Below, piece after piece: positions 7,911 through 16,597 of a stretch of DNA of 64,000 nucleotides. The DNA is from Pseudomonas fragi (lineage in GTDB: Bacteria; Pseudomonadota; Gammaproteobacteria; Pseudomonadales; Pseudomonadaceae): NCBI RefSeq assembly GCF_900105835.1, contig NZ_LT629783.1, positions 310,001-374,000 on the forward strand, written 5' to 3'. The translations under genes were made by a program, and so were the position numbers. Each line of letters starts with the position of its first letter. The stretch's first letter is position 1. Under the pieces are notes generated by a model. That model saw only the letters and a list, made by a program, of their open reading frames with translations, had not been told where the DNA came from and ran no database searches.

Positions 7911-9623
7911 ATGAACCGGCATTGTGGTACACCCCGGCGCTTTACCCCGAGGCGAATCCTGTGTTCGCTGTGTCTTTATTCATCGGCGCTGGTCGCCGCC
8001 GAAGGTCTGCAGCCCGGTCAGGAAAGCCTGCGCCTGCAGCAGCAACAGCAACGGGAGTTGCAACGCCTGCAACTGGAGCAACGCCGCCGGCAGTTGCAGC
8101 GCGGTGGCGCGCAGGCCCCGGCGTCAGCCCCGGCGCTACCCGGGCAAGCCGCCCAGGACGAGTACTGCTGGCCCCTGCAAGGGCTGCGTCTGGCCGGGGT
8201 GACGCTGTTGCCAGCCTCGGTCCTGGAGGCCGGTATCAAGGTCCATATGGCGCCCTGCATGGGTGTCCACCAAATCAACCGCCTGCTGGCCGAAATCACC
8301 CGTGCGTATGTGGCCGCCGGGTTTATCGCCGTGCGCCCTTACTTGCGGCATATGCCAGCGGCCGGGCGCACGCTTGATATCACGGTTGACGAGGGCTATG
8401 TCGAGGCCATCGAGCTGGCCGACCAGCGCCTGCCGTTGAGCTTGCGCGGGGCGTTTCCCGGCATGCTGGGTGCGCCCCTGAACCTGCGCGACCTGGAGCA
8501 AGGGCTGGACCAGCTCAACCGTCTGCGCTCGGTGGACATGACCACCGATATCGTGCCCGGCAGCCGCCAGGGCGCTTCGCGGATCATCCTTCGCGCGGCC
8601 GCCAGCGCCGCTCACTGGAGCCTGGACCTGGGCCTGGACAACACCGGCAATGCCGGCACCGGGCCTGAGCGGCGCACGCTGGGCCTGACTCTGGACAGCC
8701 CGTTGCAGCTCAATGACGCGCTCAGCCTGAGCGCAAGCAACACCCTCAACCACGGCCCACGCTTGAGCAGCAGCACGGGCCTGTTCTACTCCGTGCCTTA
8801 TGGCTACTGGACCCTCAGCGCATTCGCCAGCCATATCGAATACCGCGCCCCGCTCAAGCTCACCACGACCACCCTGTATGGCAGCGGCCGCACCGACCAG
8901 TTTGGCCTGCGCACCGACCGGGTGTTGTGGCGCAACCAGGACCATCAACTGAGCGCTCACTTGCAACTGGCCCACAAGGATGTCGACGCTTATCTGCAAA
9001 AAGCCCGCCTGGGCATCCAGAGCCCGACCCTGACCCTGGCCGAGGCCGGCTTCAACCTGTTCTGGCATGACGCGGCGGTCTGGAGCCTGGACCTTAATTA
9101 CACCAGGGGCCTGACGTGGCTGGGGGCCGACCGCGATAGCGATCGGGTATTGCCCAACCTGCCCAGGGCGCAGTCGCAGACCTACCGGGCCAGCCTGGTG
9201 CAGTGGCGCAGCAGCCAGCTCGGCGGGCAGCCCTTGCAGTGGCAAAGCCAGTTGTCGCTGCAGTACAGCCCGGACCCATTACCCGCCATCGAACAACTGC
9301 TGGGCACCGATGATTCCGCCGTGCGCGGTTATCGCCGCAACAGTGCCTCGGGTGCCATTGGCGCGCTCTGGCGCAACACTCTTTATATGCCCGTGCGCAG
9401 CAACCGGGCCGTCACCCTCACGGCGCGGCTGGGGCTGGACCACGGCTGGGTCAAGCCTGAGCACGGTGTACCGGGGCTGTACCTGAGCGGCGCCAGTGTC
9501 GGCCTCAACCTGAGTTGGCACAGGCTGCAACTGGACCTCGATTACCAGCACGCGCTGAATCTTGCCAAGGGTTTTAGCCATGAACCTCCGGTCTGGCTGG
9601 CACGCCTGAGCGTGCAGATATAA
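7911..9623 (+). CDS. TpsB outer-membrane translocator (ShlB/FhaC/HecB family)
   Basis: 570 residues. An N-terminal signal peptide ends near SSALVAAEG. A Gln/Arg-rich linker (~35-65) leads to POTRA domains (~85-230), including the segment VAAGFIAVRPYL. The rest is a 16-strand Omp85-type barrel ending in the outer-membrane C-terminus WLARLSVQI. It would export the TpsA protein encoded 84 bp downstream by recognising the TpsA N-terminal secretion domain in the periplasm. The start at 7911 gives the signal peptide; a GAGG site lies about ten bases upstream. Confidence 0.92.
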   Translation: MNRHCGTPRRFTPRRILCSLCLYSSALVAAEGLQPGQESLRLQQQQQRELQRLQLEQRRRQLQRGGAQAPASAPALPGQAAQDEYCWPLQGLRLAGVTLLPASVLEAGIKVHMAPCMGVHQINRLLAEITRAYVAAGFIAVRPYLRHMPAAGRTLDITVDEGYVEAIELADQRLPLSLRGAFPGMLGAPLNLRDLEQGLDQLNRLRSVDMTTDIVPGSRQGASRIILRAAASAAHWSLDLGLDNTGNAGTGPERRTLGLTLDSPLQLNDALSLSASNTLNHGPRLSSSTGLFYSVPYGYWTLSAFASHIEYRAPLKLTTTTLYGSGRTDQFGLRTDRVLWRNQDHQLSAHLQLAHKDVDAYLQKARLGIQSPTLTLAEAGFNLFWHDAAVWSLDLNYTRGLTWLGADRDSDRVLPNLPRAQSQTYRASLVQWRSSQLGGQPLQWQSQLSLQYSPDPLPAIEQLLGTDDSAVRGYRRNSASGAIGALWRNTLYMPVRSNRAVTLTARLGLDHGWVKPEHGVPGLYLSGASVGLNLSWHRLQLDLDYQHALNLAKGFSHEPPVWLARLSVQI

Positions 9624-9707
9624 CGCCTGCAGGGGCCACGGCAAGCTCCTGCAGCGTTACTTGGGGCGACGTTTGTCGCCTCGTTACTCACGCAAAGGAA
9701 GACTTTT

Positions 9708-12700
9708 ATGTCGACTCGAAAAAAACGCTTTCATCTGTCTGCCCAGGGGCAATTGCGCTGGGCCATTGCCGGCTTGTGCGTACTACCGCACTGGGCGCTG
9801 GCCAATGGCATTACCGTGGCCGACGGCCCGGGTGGCACGGCGCAGCTGCTCAACCAGGGCGGGGTGCCGATCGTCAATATCGTGGCGCCCAATGCCGGGG
9901 GGCTGTCACACAATCAGTTCCTCGATTACAACGTCGATCGCCAGGGTGCGGTGCTCAACAATGCCCTGCAGGCTGGTCAGTCCCAGCTGGCCGGGCAACT
10001 GGCGGGCAACCCGCAGTTTCACGGCCAGGCTGCCAGCGTGATCCTTAATGAAGTGGTCGGCGCCAAGGCCTCGGCCCTCAACGGCCGCCAGGAGGCGTTC
10101 GGGCGCCAGGCCGATTATGTATTGGCCAACCCCAACGGGATTTCGGTCAATGGGGGTGGGTTTATCAATGCTGGCAACGCCAGCCTGGTGGTGGGCCGCC
10201 CTGACGTGGCCAATGGCACCTTGCAAGCCCTGGACAGCGGTGCGGCGCGTGGGCAGCTGCAGGTGCAGGGGGGTGGCCTGAGCAACCCGGACGGGGCCAT
10301 CAGGCTGATTGCCCCACAGATCGACAGCCAGGGGTCTGTCACTGCGCGTGACCGCTTGGATCTGGTGGTGGGGCGCAATCGCGTGGACGCGGCCAGCGGC
10401 CAGGTGAGCAAGGTTTATCCGCCGGCAGATGCCGGCCCTGCGCGTATCGACGCCAGCCTGTTCGGCGCGATGAAAGCTGGGCGCATCAATATCGTCAGCA
10501 CTGCCGAGGGCGCGGGAGTGCATATCGGCCCGGGGCAAGTGTCGGGCACCGAGGGGGTCAGTGTCAGTTCGGCCGGTGATCTGGTGGTCAGCGGCCAGGC
10601 CCACGCCAACAGCCTGGACGCCAGCCGCGCCGTGGTGCAGAGCCATCAGGGCGATGTCGAACTGCACGGTGCTCGTGACTTGAGCCTGGCCGGGGCCGAT
10701 ATCAGCGGCGGCAACGTGCGCCTTGATGCCGGTCGCAACCTGACCCTGAGCAGCCTGGAAAGCACGGCCCTGCAGGAGAAACACGAACAGTGGCAGAACA
10801 AGGCCCTGTTTGTGACCTACGAGACCTTTGACCGCACCACCCGTGATCGCGATTCGCGCCAGCATGGCACCCGGGTCGAGGCCCGGCACGATGCGCGGCT
10901 GTCTTCGGCGGGCGACACCCTGGTCAAGGCCAGCAGTGTCGAGGCGGGCGATCAGTTGCGCATCGACAGCGGCGCCAGCCTGCGCTTGACGGCTGCCACC
11001 GAGACCCATGAAACCCGCGATCAGGGCAGCCATCGCAAACACCTGTGGAAGGAGAACTGGGACAACAGCCGCCACGATGAGCGCAGTGTTACCAGCAGCC
11101 TCAAGGCGGGCAAGGGCCTGGAACTGACCAGCCGTGACACGCTGCAGCTGGCAGGCGCCGAACTGACAAGCCCCGGGGATATCCGTCTCAAGGCGCGGGA
11201 TGTGGCGATCGGCAGTGCCAGCCGCAGCCAGAGCAGCAGCGGCAACCATTACTCCGGCGACCTGGTGGGCGGCAGCTTTTTCGGCCGCCAGGGTGATGCT
11301 GACCAGGGCCAGACCCTGCATACGGGTAGCCGGGTGAATGCCGACGGCAAGCTGGTTGTCCAGGCCGACTCGGTGCATGTCAGCGCCAGCCAGGTGCGTG
11401 GCGGCACCCAGGCCAGCGTGATCAGCGACAGCGGCGCGCTGGTGATCGACGGCGTGCAGGACACCTTGCGCAGCAACACGCATGACAAGGACAGCAAGTT
11501 CTTCTCGCTGATCAACGACGAGCGTCATCAGGTGCGCAGTGACAGCAACCTGGTCGCCAGCGACCTGCATTCGGACAGCAACCTTGAACTGCAAAGCGCC
11601 GGGGACATCACCGTCAGCGGCTCGCGGGTGTCGGCCAACGGGCAGAACACGCTGGCAGCCAAGGGCGATATCCACCTGGTGGCTGGCGAAAGCAGCGTGC
11701 AGGACGACACCCGCACCCACTCGCGCGGCTTTACGGCCGGGGCCGGCGAGACCACACCCGGCAGCCATGAGTATCGGCTGGCTGTGGGCTTGAAGGATCA
11801 ACAGCAACAGCGCATCAGCGACAATCGCCAGCAGCAGGGCGCGAGCGTCAGTGGCGCGAATCTGGCCGTGAGCGCAGGGGGCGACCTCAGCGTCAAGGGC
11901 TCCGACCTCGCGGCCACTGCCGGCGATGTGCGCCTCAGCGGTCAGCATATCGACCTGCTGGCAGTCCACGACACGGCTGACAGCCGCACTGATACCCTGG
12001 TCAATGCCGGTGGTGTGGTCTGGACTGCCAGCCTGGACAAGGTCAGCAGTGGCCTTGAGTACCAGCGCCAGCACCAGCAGGACAGTCGCAACCAGAGCAC
12101 CGCCAGGCCCACCGGCGTCACGGCCACGCACAATGTGCTGTTGCAGGCGGCGGATGCACTGGTCAACCAGGGCACCCAAATCGAAGCGGGCAAGCAGTTG
12201 CGGGTGGAGGCTGGCCGGGTCGATAACCAGGCTGCCCACACGACTGACAGCACCAGCCACAGCGAGCAAGGCTGGCAGGCCGGGCTTGGAGTCAGTGCCG
12301 AGATCAAGGGCCTGAGCCGGCCGCTGGAAAAAGTCGTCAAGGGCCTGGGCCAGGGCAAGCTGCCCGAGGGCGAATGGCTCAAGGGGATCGAGCTGGCCGG
12401 TGTGGGGCTCGACGGGCTGGTGGGCTATAACTCCAAGCAGCAAACCCGGCAGGACAGCACGGCGGTTGTCAGCCAGCTCAATGCTGGCGCGGTACAGCTC
12501 AATGTTCGCGGTGCACTGCAGGATGAAGGCACGCGCTACCGTGCTGGCGACGGCGCATTGAACATCAAGGCCGCCAGCCACAACGCCATTGCTGCCAGCG
12601 ACAGCCACCAGCGCAGCGAGCAGGGGGTTGAGGCCCGGCTCGGCCTGCGTGTTTACACCACCACCGGTGAGGACGTGAACCTGCGCGCCAATGGCGCCGG

Positions 12701-13139
12701 CAAGTACCAGCGAGCCGAGGAGACCCGCAGCAGCGCTCAGGTGGGACGCTACGCTGGCAGCCAGGGCGTGAGTATCCAGACGCGCAACGATGCCCGCTAC
12801 GCCGGTGGCGAGTTTGACGGCGGTGCCGGCGATGTCAGTCTCAAGGCGGGCGGCACGCTGGCGCTCAACCAGGCCACGGATAGCCACAGCGGCAGGTCAA
12901 GCACCCTGGGGGCCACGGCATCGCTGAAGCTGGAAACCGCCAAGGACGGTGGTTTCACCCCGGGCGGCGAGCTGAAACCGCAGATCCAGTACCAGAACGA
13001 GCAGGGCAGCGAGGCCCGGATTGCCTCCGTGCAGGGCCAGGGGCGCCTGCAACTGGCAGGTGCCACCGTTGACGGTGAGGTGCTCAAGGGCGATGAACCT
13101 CAGCGGTTACAGGCGGGCATTGATCAACCGATAAACTAA
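9708..13139 (+). CDS. TpsA filamentous-haemagglutinin-family exoprotein (short, no toxin tip)
   Basis: 1143 residues, with an AGGAAG site before ATG 9708. The signal peptide ends at LPHWALA. The TPS secretion domain (~33-270) carries the hallmark NPNGI motif (NPNGISVNGGGFINAGNASL). The remainder is repetitive beta-helix of haemagglutinin-repeat type, rich in Gly/Ser/Asp/Gln, with no cysteine seen after the signal peptide, as usual for TpsA proteins. It is much shorter than CdiA-type effectors (3000+ residues); there is no VENN motif, no recognisable nuclease tip and no obvious polymorphic C-terminus. The role is probably adhesion or aggregation. It may be a C-terminally shortened version of a longer adhesin. 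Confidence 0.92.
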   Translation: MSTRKKRFHLSAQGQLRWAIAGLCVLPHWALANGITVADGPGGTAQLLNQGGVPIVNIVAPNAGGLSHNQFLDYNVDRQGAVLNNALQAGQSQLAGQLAGNPQFHGQAASVILNEVVGAKASALNGRQEAFGRQADYVLANPNGISVNGGGFINAGNASLVVGRPDVANGTLQALDSGAARGQLQVQGGGLSNPDGAIRLIAPQIDSQGSVTARDRLDLVVGRNRVDAASGQVSKVYPPADAGPARIDASLFGAMKAGRINIVSTAEGAGVHIGPGQVSGTEGVSVSSAGDLVVSGQAHANSLDASRAVVQSHQGDVELHGARDLSLAGADISGGNVRLDAGRNLTLSSLESTALQEKHEQWQNKALFVTYETFDRTTRDRDSRQHGTRVEARHDARLSSAGDTLVKASSVEAGDQLRIDSGASLRLTAATETHETRDQGSHRKHLWKENWDNSRHDERSVTSSLKAGKGLELTSRDTLQLAGAELTSPGDIRLKARDVAIGSASRSQSSSGNHYSGDLVGGSFFGRQGDADQGQTLHTGSRVNADGKLVVQADSVHVSASQVRGGTQASVISDSGALVIDGVQDTLRSNTHDKDSKFFSLINDERHQVRSDSNLVASDLHSDSNLELQSAGDITVSGSRVSANGQNTLAAKGDIHLVAGESSVQDDTRTHSRGFTAGAGETTPGSHEYRLAVGLKDQQQQRISDNRQQQGASVSGANLAVSAGGDLSVKGSDLAATAGDVRLSGQHIDLLAVHDTADSRTDTLVNAGGVVWTASLDKVSSGLEYQRQHQQDSRNQSTARPTGVTATHNVLLQAADALVNQGTQIEAGKQLRVEAGRVDNQAAHTTDSTSHSEQGWQAGLGVSAEIKGLSRPLEKVVKGLGQGKLPEGEWLKGIELAGVGLDGLVGYNSKQQTRQDSTAVVSQLNAGAVQLNVRGALQDEGTRYRAGDGALNIKAASHNAIAASDSHQRSEQGVEARLGLRVYTTTGEDVNLRANGAGKYQRAEETRSSAQVGRYAGSQGVSIQTRNDARYAGGEFDGGAGDVSLKAGGTLALNQATDSHSGRSSTLGATASLKLETAKDGGFTPGGELKPQIQYQNEQGSEARIASVQGQGRLQLAGATVDGEVLKGDEPQRLQAGIDQPIN

Positions 13140-13153
13140 AAGAGGCAGCAGGC

Positions 13154-13197
13154 TGCACCCATAAGCGTGCATTCACGTGTCGCGCTTATGGGTTGCA
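13154..13197 (+). terminator. Long hairpin after tpsA, without U-tract
   Basis: TGCACCCATAAGCG (13154-13167) pairs with CGCTTATGGGTTGCA (13183-13197), with one bulged base and a 15-nt loop. No T-run follows, so it is at best a weak terminator or an mRNA-stabilising hairpin between tpsA and the next gene. Confidence 0.4.
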
Positions 13198-13244
13198 CCG
13201 CGGATTTAACCTATCATTACGCCTTTCCAACAGGTGATTGATTA

Positions 13245-13538
13245 ATGAGCGATTCAAACCAGACCTTGCGCACAGCCCTTGAAACCAGCGATATGCTGGT
13301 GATTGACGGGCTGCATGCCTGGGATTTTTCTCTGGACGATGTGCAATTGCTCATCAAGTGCATGGACGGGCGTGCTGAAAAACGCTGGCACTTCACCGCG
13401 CCGCAGATTGACGCGGCGGTATTTGACCAGGGCCTGCAAAGCTGGACCCTGACCGGCGACTCGGGTGAGCATCGCCTGGTTTGCCTCAGCGCTCTGAGCG
13501 CAAACAACGATGACGATGACACCGAGGTGACGGATTAA
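13245..13538 (+). CDS. Small conserved protein of unknown function
   Basis: 97 residues starting MSDSNQTLRTALETSDMLV, soluble, with no signal peptide and a very acidic tail (NNDDDDTEVTD). An AGGTG site precedes the ATG. I do not recognise a family with certainty. Position right after tpsA might suggest an immunity or chaperone protein, but TpsA has no toxin domain, and this gene looks translationally coupled to the downstream lactonase. One base change at 13536 would extend it by two codons (Glu-Val). Confidence 0.75.
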   Translation: MSDSNQTLRTALETSDMLVIDGLHAWDFSLDDVQLLIKCMDGRAEKRWHFTAPQIDAAVFDQGLQSWTLTGDSGEHRLVCLSALSANNDDDDTEVTD

Positions 13539-14706
13539 GTTTAAAAACCTGCCGATGCTGATGGCGTTGAGCGTGGGCGCCATGTCGGCCCAGGCCGAAT
13601 CGCGCAATGAAGTGGAGCTGCTGGTGGGTTCCTACACCCAGGGCAAGAGCCAGGGCATCTACCGCCTGCAGTTTGACAGCGACAAGGGCCGCATTGCCCC
13701 CGAGCCGCTGCAAGTGTTCAAGGCCGCCAACCCTTCGTGGCTGACCCTGTCCAGGGACCAGACCCGCCTGTTTGTGGTCAATGAAAACGGCAAGGGCCAA
13801 GCCGACGTGGTGGGGCGTGCCAGCAGCGTGGCGATTGACCCGAAAACCAACGCGCTGACCCTGATCAACCAGGTCAAGACCCTGGGTGAAGAGCCGACCC
13901 ATTCCAGCCTCAGTGCCGACGAGCGTTACCTGTTTGTTGCCAACTACGGCGTACACGCCGACCCGGGCGGCAGCCTGGCGGTATTGCCGATCAATGCCGA
14001 AGGCCAGTTGCAGCCGGTGACGCAGATGAGCAGCCACCCGGCCAGCAAGGTCAACCCCGAGCGGCAGATGTCGGCCCATGTGCATTCGGTGGTGTCCTCG
14101 CCGGACGGCAAGTTTGTCTACGCCAGTGACCTGGGGGCGGACAAGGTATTTGTCTACCGCTACGACCCGGCTGCCAACCCGGAGCATCCGCTGGTGGCGG
14201 CCGAGCCTGCCTTCATTGAACTGCCGCCAGGCAGCGGGCCGCGTCACCTGCTGTTTTCCAAGGACGGCAAGCATGCGTACCTGACCACGGAAATGAGTGC
14301 CCAGGTGTTTGTGTTCGACTATGACAATGGTCGCCTCAAGCAGCGCCAGGCGCTGGAGCTGGCCAAGGGCATGCCGGCGCAAAACCGCGCGGCGGGTGCG
14401 GTGCATGCCTCGGCGGACGGCAAGTTCCTGTATGTCAGCAACCGTGGCAAGGCCAATGAAATCCTGGTGTTTGCGATCAACCCGGACAATGGTGAGCTGA
14501 GTGAAATCCAGCGTCGCTCGGTGGATGGCGATCACCCGCGTGAATTTGCCCTGAGCCCCAACGGCAAGTTCCTGCTGATTGCCAACCAGATGAGCAATGC
14601 CATCGTGGTGCTGGAGCGCGACCCGGCAACCGGCAAGCTGGGCAAGACTGTGCAGACCCTGGCGATGGATGCACCGTCTGATGTGAAATTCATCAACCGC
14701 CCGTAA
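13534..14706 (+). CDS. Exported lactonase-family beta-propeller (6-phosphogluconolactonase/YbhE type), apparent ATT start
   Basis: A seven-bladed propeller with repeated blades (SPDGKFVYASDL, SKDGKHAYLTTE, SADGKFLYVSNR, SPNGKFLLIANQ) and the family's PRHLLFSKDG and HPREFALSPNG motifs. The first in-frame ATG (13555) would give only MLMALSVGAMSAQA, a signal peptide without its basic start. Reading from ATT at 13534 gives [M]KFKNLPMLMALSVGAMSAQA, a normal Sec signal with a GAGGTGA site three bases upstream. I therefore place the ancestral start at 13534; the conservative start is 13555. The product is probably periplasmic and acts on an unknown sugar lactone or cyclic ester. Confidence 0.8.
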   Translation: MKFKNLPMLMALSVGAMSAQAESRNEVELLVGSYTQGKSQGIYRLQFDSDKGRIAPEPLQVFKAANPSWLTLSRDQTRLFVVNENGKGQADVVGRASSVAIDPKTNALTLINQVKTLGEEPTHSSLSADERYLFVANYGVHADPGGSLAVLPINAEGQLQPVTQMSSHPASKVNPERQMSAHVHSVVSSPDGKFVYASDLGADKVFVYRYDPAANPEHPLVAAEPAFIELPPGSGPRHLLFSKDGKHAYLTTEMSAQVFVFDYDNGRLKQRQALELAKGMPAQNRAAGAVHASADGKFLYVSNRGKANEILVFAINPDNGELSEIQRRSVDGDHPREFALSPNGKFLLIANQMSNAIVVLERDPATGKLGKTVQTLAMDAPSDVKFINRP

Positions 14707-14847
14707 TCATGGGCATGCAGCCTTGTATCAATCGCACTGATAGACGCTAGTGCTGCAATGAATTTCTGCACGATGACCCTTGGCGTTAAGTTGGTTTCAC
14801 GGCCTGAAAAGGCAAGCAAGCCAACTGAATCGTCGAGGGTTAGTGCC

Positions 14848-15021
14848 ATGAACTTCAATCTTTTCTCCGTTATTGCGGCTTCCGCCATCTCCGCCACCGT
14901 GGCCCTGCCTGCCAGTGCAAGCATTGTGGTGAGCGACAAGAAATCCGCGTCCTACACGCAAAAATACCTGCAACAAAGCGCCAATTTTTATGCGGCGCTG
15001 GATCATAAAACCCGCTCTTGA
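14848..15021 (+). CDS. Small exported protein of unknown function
   Basis: 57 residues with a clear Sec signal (MNFNLFSVIAASAISATVAL, cleavage near PASASA) and a ~33-residue mature part ending YAALDHKTRS. A GAGGGT site lies seven bases before the ATG. No family is recognised. It has a 141-bp upstream gap of its own and is followed by an inverted-repeat element. Confidence 0.6.
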   Translation: MNFNLFSVIAASAISATVALPASASIVVSDKKSASYTQKYLQQSANFYAALDHKTRS

Positions 15022-15034
15022 GAGCACGCTATCC

Positions 15035-15179
15035 GTAGCAGCTGCCGAAGGAACGAGGCTGCGTTCGGCGGCGAAGCCGTCGTAAAATCAGGCGCTTCAG
15101 TGTGTCAGACAAATTGAGTGCTCAGGTTTCGCGACGGCTTCGCCGCCGAACGCAGCCTCGTTCCTTCGGCAGCTGCTAC
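15035..15179. repeat. Perfect 48-bp inverted repeat element
   Basis: Arm 15035-15082 (GTAGCAGCTGCCGAAGGAAC...) is the exact reverse complement of 15132-15179, with a 49-bp centre. It is a dispersed Pseudomonas intergenic palindrome; a second copy is at 30885-31029. Its centre plus right arm resembles the unit of the array at 1-455. Confidence 0.9.
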
Positions 15180-15197
15180 TTGATCGTTGTGCACCGT

Positions 15198-15932
15198 TCA
15201 CAGCCCCACCGTTTCCAGCAGCCCGGCCGGGCCGACCACGGCGTAGTTGTAGCCAGGGCCCGACCAGTACTGGGCCTGCAACTCACCATCCTGGCGGCTA
15301 CCCCGTGGCAGCAGGCTGTTGTGCGGACCGGGCGGGCGGATATAGAAGCTGATCTGCCGACCTTGCCGGTCCTGGTACAGCACCATCGCCGCACCGCCCT
15401 GGTCGGTGCTCAGCAAGCGACTGCTGACGGGCTGGAAGCCTGCGCCGGTCAAGTCCGGCAAGCGTTCGGCACGGCTGAAATAACGGTCAAGCCAACCTTG
15501 CATCTCACTGCCTTGGGCAACGTGATAGTCCGCGGGCAAAAATCCTTTTTCGGCAAACATGCGATGGGCCGCCAGTGCGTCGCTCATGGGCAAGCTGCTG
15601 CCTGCCTGGGTCATTTGCCTGGCCTGCCAGCCGCCTATGCCACCGATGCCCACGGCCAACAGCAATACCGCTGCACTGGCCCAATGGCGCCGTGCCTGGC
15701 GGCGCTGGCGCTGGCGTATGGCCGCAGGGTCGAGGGCCGGGTTGGCAGCTTGCAGCAAGCCTTGATGCAGTGCGCTGCGCAGGTTTTGCGCGTCGCGCTG
15801 CCAGGCCTCGACCTGCGCGGCGATTAGCGGGTTGGCCTGCAGATATCGCTCGATTTCAAGGCGTTCGGCGGCGCTGAGTGCGTGATCGACGTAAGCGTGA
15901 AGGTCGTGCTCACTGGGTGGGGTGGTGATCAT
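15198..15932 (-). CDS. Anti-sigma factor, single-pass membrane protein
   Basis: 244 residues. A cytoplasmic N-terminal helix bundle (HDLHAYVDHALSAAERLEIE) of the anti-sigma domain type lacks the zinc motif H-x3-C-x2-C. A transmembrane segment lies at ~85-102 (ASAAVLLLAVGIGGIGGW) and a periplasmic domain at ~105-244. Its ATG overlaps the sigma gene stop by 4 bp, so the two are translated together. It should hold the ECF sigma factor inactive until a periplasmic or membrane signal arrives. Confidence 0.88.
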   Translation of the reverse strand: MITTPPSEHDLHAYVDHALSAAERLEIERYLQANPLIAAQVEAWQRDAQNLRSALHQGLLQAANPALDPAAIRQRQRRQARRHWASAAVLLLAVGIGGIGGWQARQMTQAGSSLPMSDALAAHRMFAEKGFLPADYHVAQGSEMQGWLDRYFSRAERLPDLTGAGFQPVSSRLLSTDQGGAAMVLYQDRQGRQISFYIRPPGPHNSLLPRGSRQDGELQAQYWSGPGYNYAVVGPAGLLETVGL

Positions 15933-16435
15933 TTGAGTCTCCGCAGGGCCGGGCGGGTGATTTCGCCCTCGCTGAGTTGGCGCAAGGCAGTACGCGCCCT
16001 GGACAGGCGCGACATGACGGTGCCGATGGGCACATCAAGGATTTCAGCGACTTGCTTGTAGCTCAAGCCTTCAACCGACACCCAGAGCAGCAGGGCGCGT
16101 TGTTCGCTGTTCAACTGTTCAAAGGCTTCGAGGGTCGATTGCGCAAGCACCGTGCGCTCGGTGGAGGGCTGGGTGTCATCGCGGCCGGTAAAAAACTCCA
16201 GCATGCGCGCATAGCGCCGGGAACGGCGGTGTTGGTCGACAAACTGGCGGTACAGGATGGTGAACAGCCAGGCCCGCAAGTCGCCCTCTGGGCGTTTCTC
16301 GGCAACGCTGCCCAGGGCGCGCTCCAGGCAGGTTTGCACCAGGTCATCGGCATTGCTGGCATGACGGGTCAGCGACAGCGCAAACCGGCGCAGGCGCGGG
16401 ATCAGTTCGCGCAGTTGCTCATCAAATGAGGTCAT
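15929..16435 (-). CDS. ECF-family RNA polymerase sigma factor
   Basis: 168 residues. Region 2 spans ~10-80 (RFALSLTRHASNADDLVQTCLERAL, LRAWLFTILYRQFVDQHRR) and region 4 spans ~110-160 (LLLWVSVEGLSYKQVAEIL, PIGTVMSRLSRARTALRQ). There is no C-terminal SnoaL extension. It is transcribed divergently from the catalase-family gene, and the intergenic region has an identical GGGAATA-N16-GTCT promoter on each strand, implying autoregulation plus control of the divergent operon. Confidence 0.93.
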   Translation of the reverse strand: MTSFDEQLRELIPRLRRFALSLTRHASNADDLVQTCLERALGSVAEKRPEGDLRAWLFTILYRQFVDQHRRSRRYARMLEFFTGRDDTQPSTERTVLAQSTLEAFEQLNSEQRALLLWVSVEGLSYKQVAEILDVPIGTVMSRLSRARTALRQLSEGEITRPALRRLK

Positions 16436-16467
16436 GGTCGGGCCAATTGGCTGGGTGGGTGCAATGC

Positions 16468-16494
16468 AGACGCTTATGAATAAACCTTATTCCC
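16468..16494 (-). promoter_or_regulatory. Predicted ECF promoter for the sigma/anti-sigma operon
   Basis: On the minus strand GGGAATA (16494-16488) is followed after exactly 16 bases by GTCT (16471-16468), ~33 bases before the sigma start codon. It is the mirror of the plus-strand element at 16528. GGAA-type -35 and GTC-type -10 elements are typical of ECF promoters. Confidence 0.75.
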
Positions 16495-16527
16495 GCAGGT
16501 GTGCAAAAAAACAATCTTCCGCGAGGC

Positions 16528-16554
16528 GGGAATAGACCCCAGGGGCGTGCGTCT
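16528..16554 (+). promoter_or_regulatory. Predicted ECF promoter for the catalase/cytochrome b561 operon
   Basis: GGGAATA (16528-16534), 16 bases, then GTCTTAT (16551). It is identical in both boxes and spacing to the divergent minus-strand promoter and lies 43 bases before ATG 16598. Confidence 0.75.
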
Positions 16555-16597
16555 TATAGGCCATTCACCTCACGGTCTTGTGGCCCCGGAGTTTTTT

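Noticed and set aside
9906..12887. Open frame of ~993 codons opposite tpsA
   Set aside because: Antisense shadow of the repetitive TpsA gene, with no signal, domain or ribosome site.
13154..13197. Intrinsic terminator after tpsA
   Set aside because: Good stem but no T-run; kept only as a low-confidence hairpin.
9708..13538. Contact-dependent inhibition (CdiB/CdiA/CdiI) system
   Set aside because: TpsA lacks a VENN-type boundary, a pre-toxin domain and a toxin tip, and the following small gene looks coupled to the lactonase instead.
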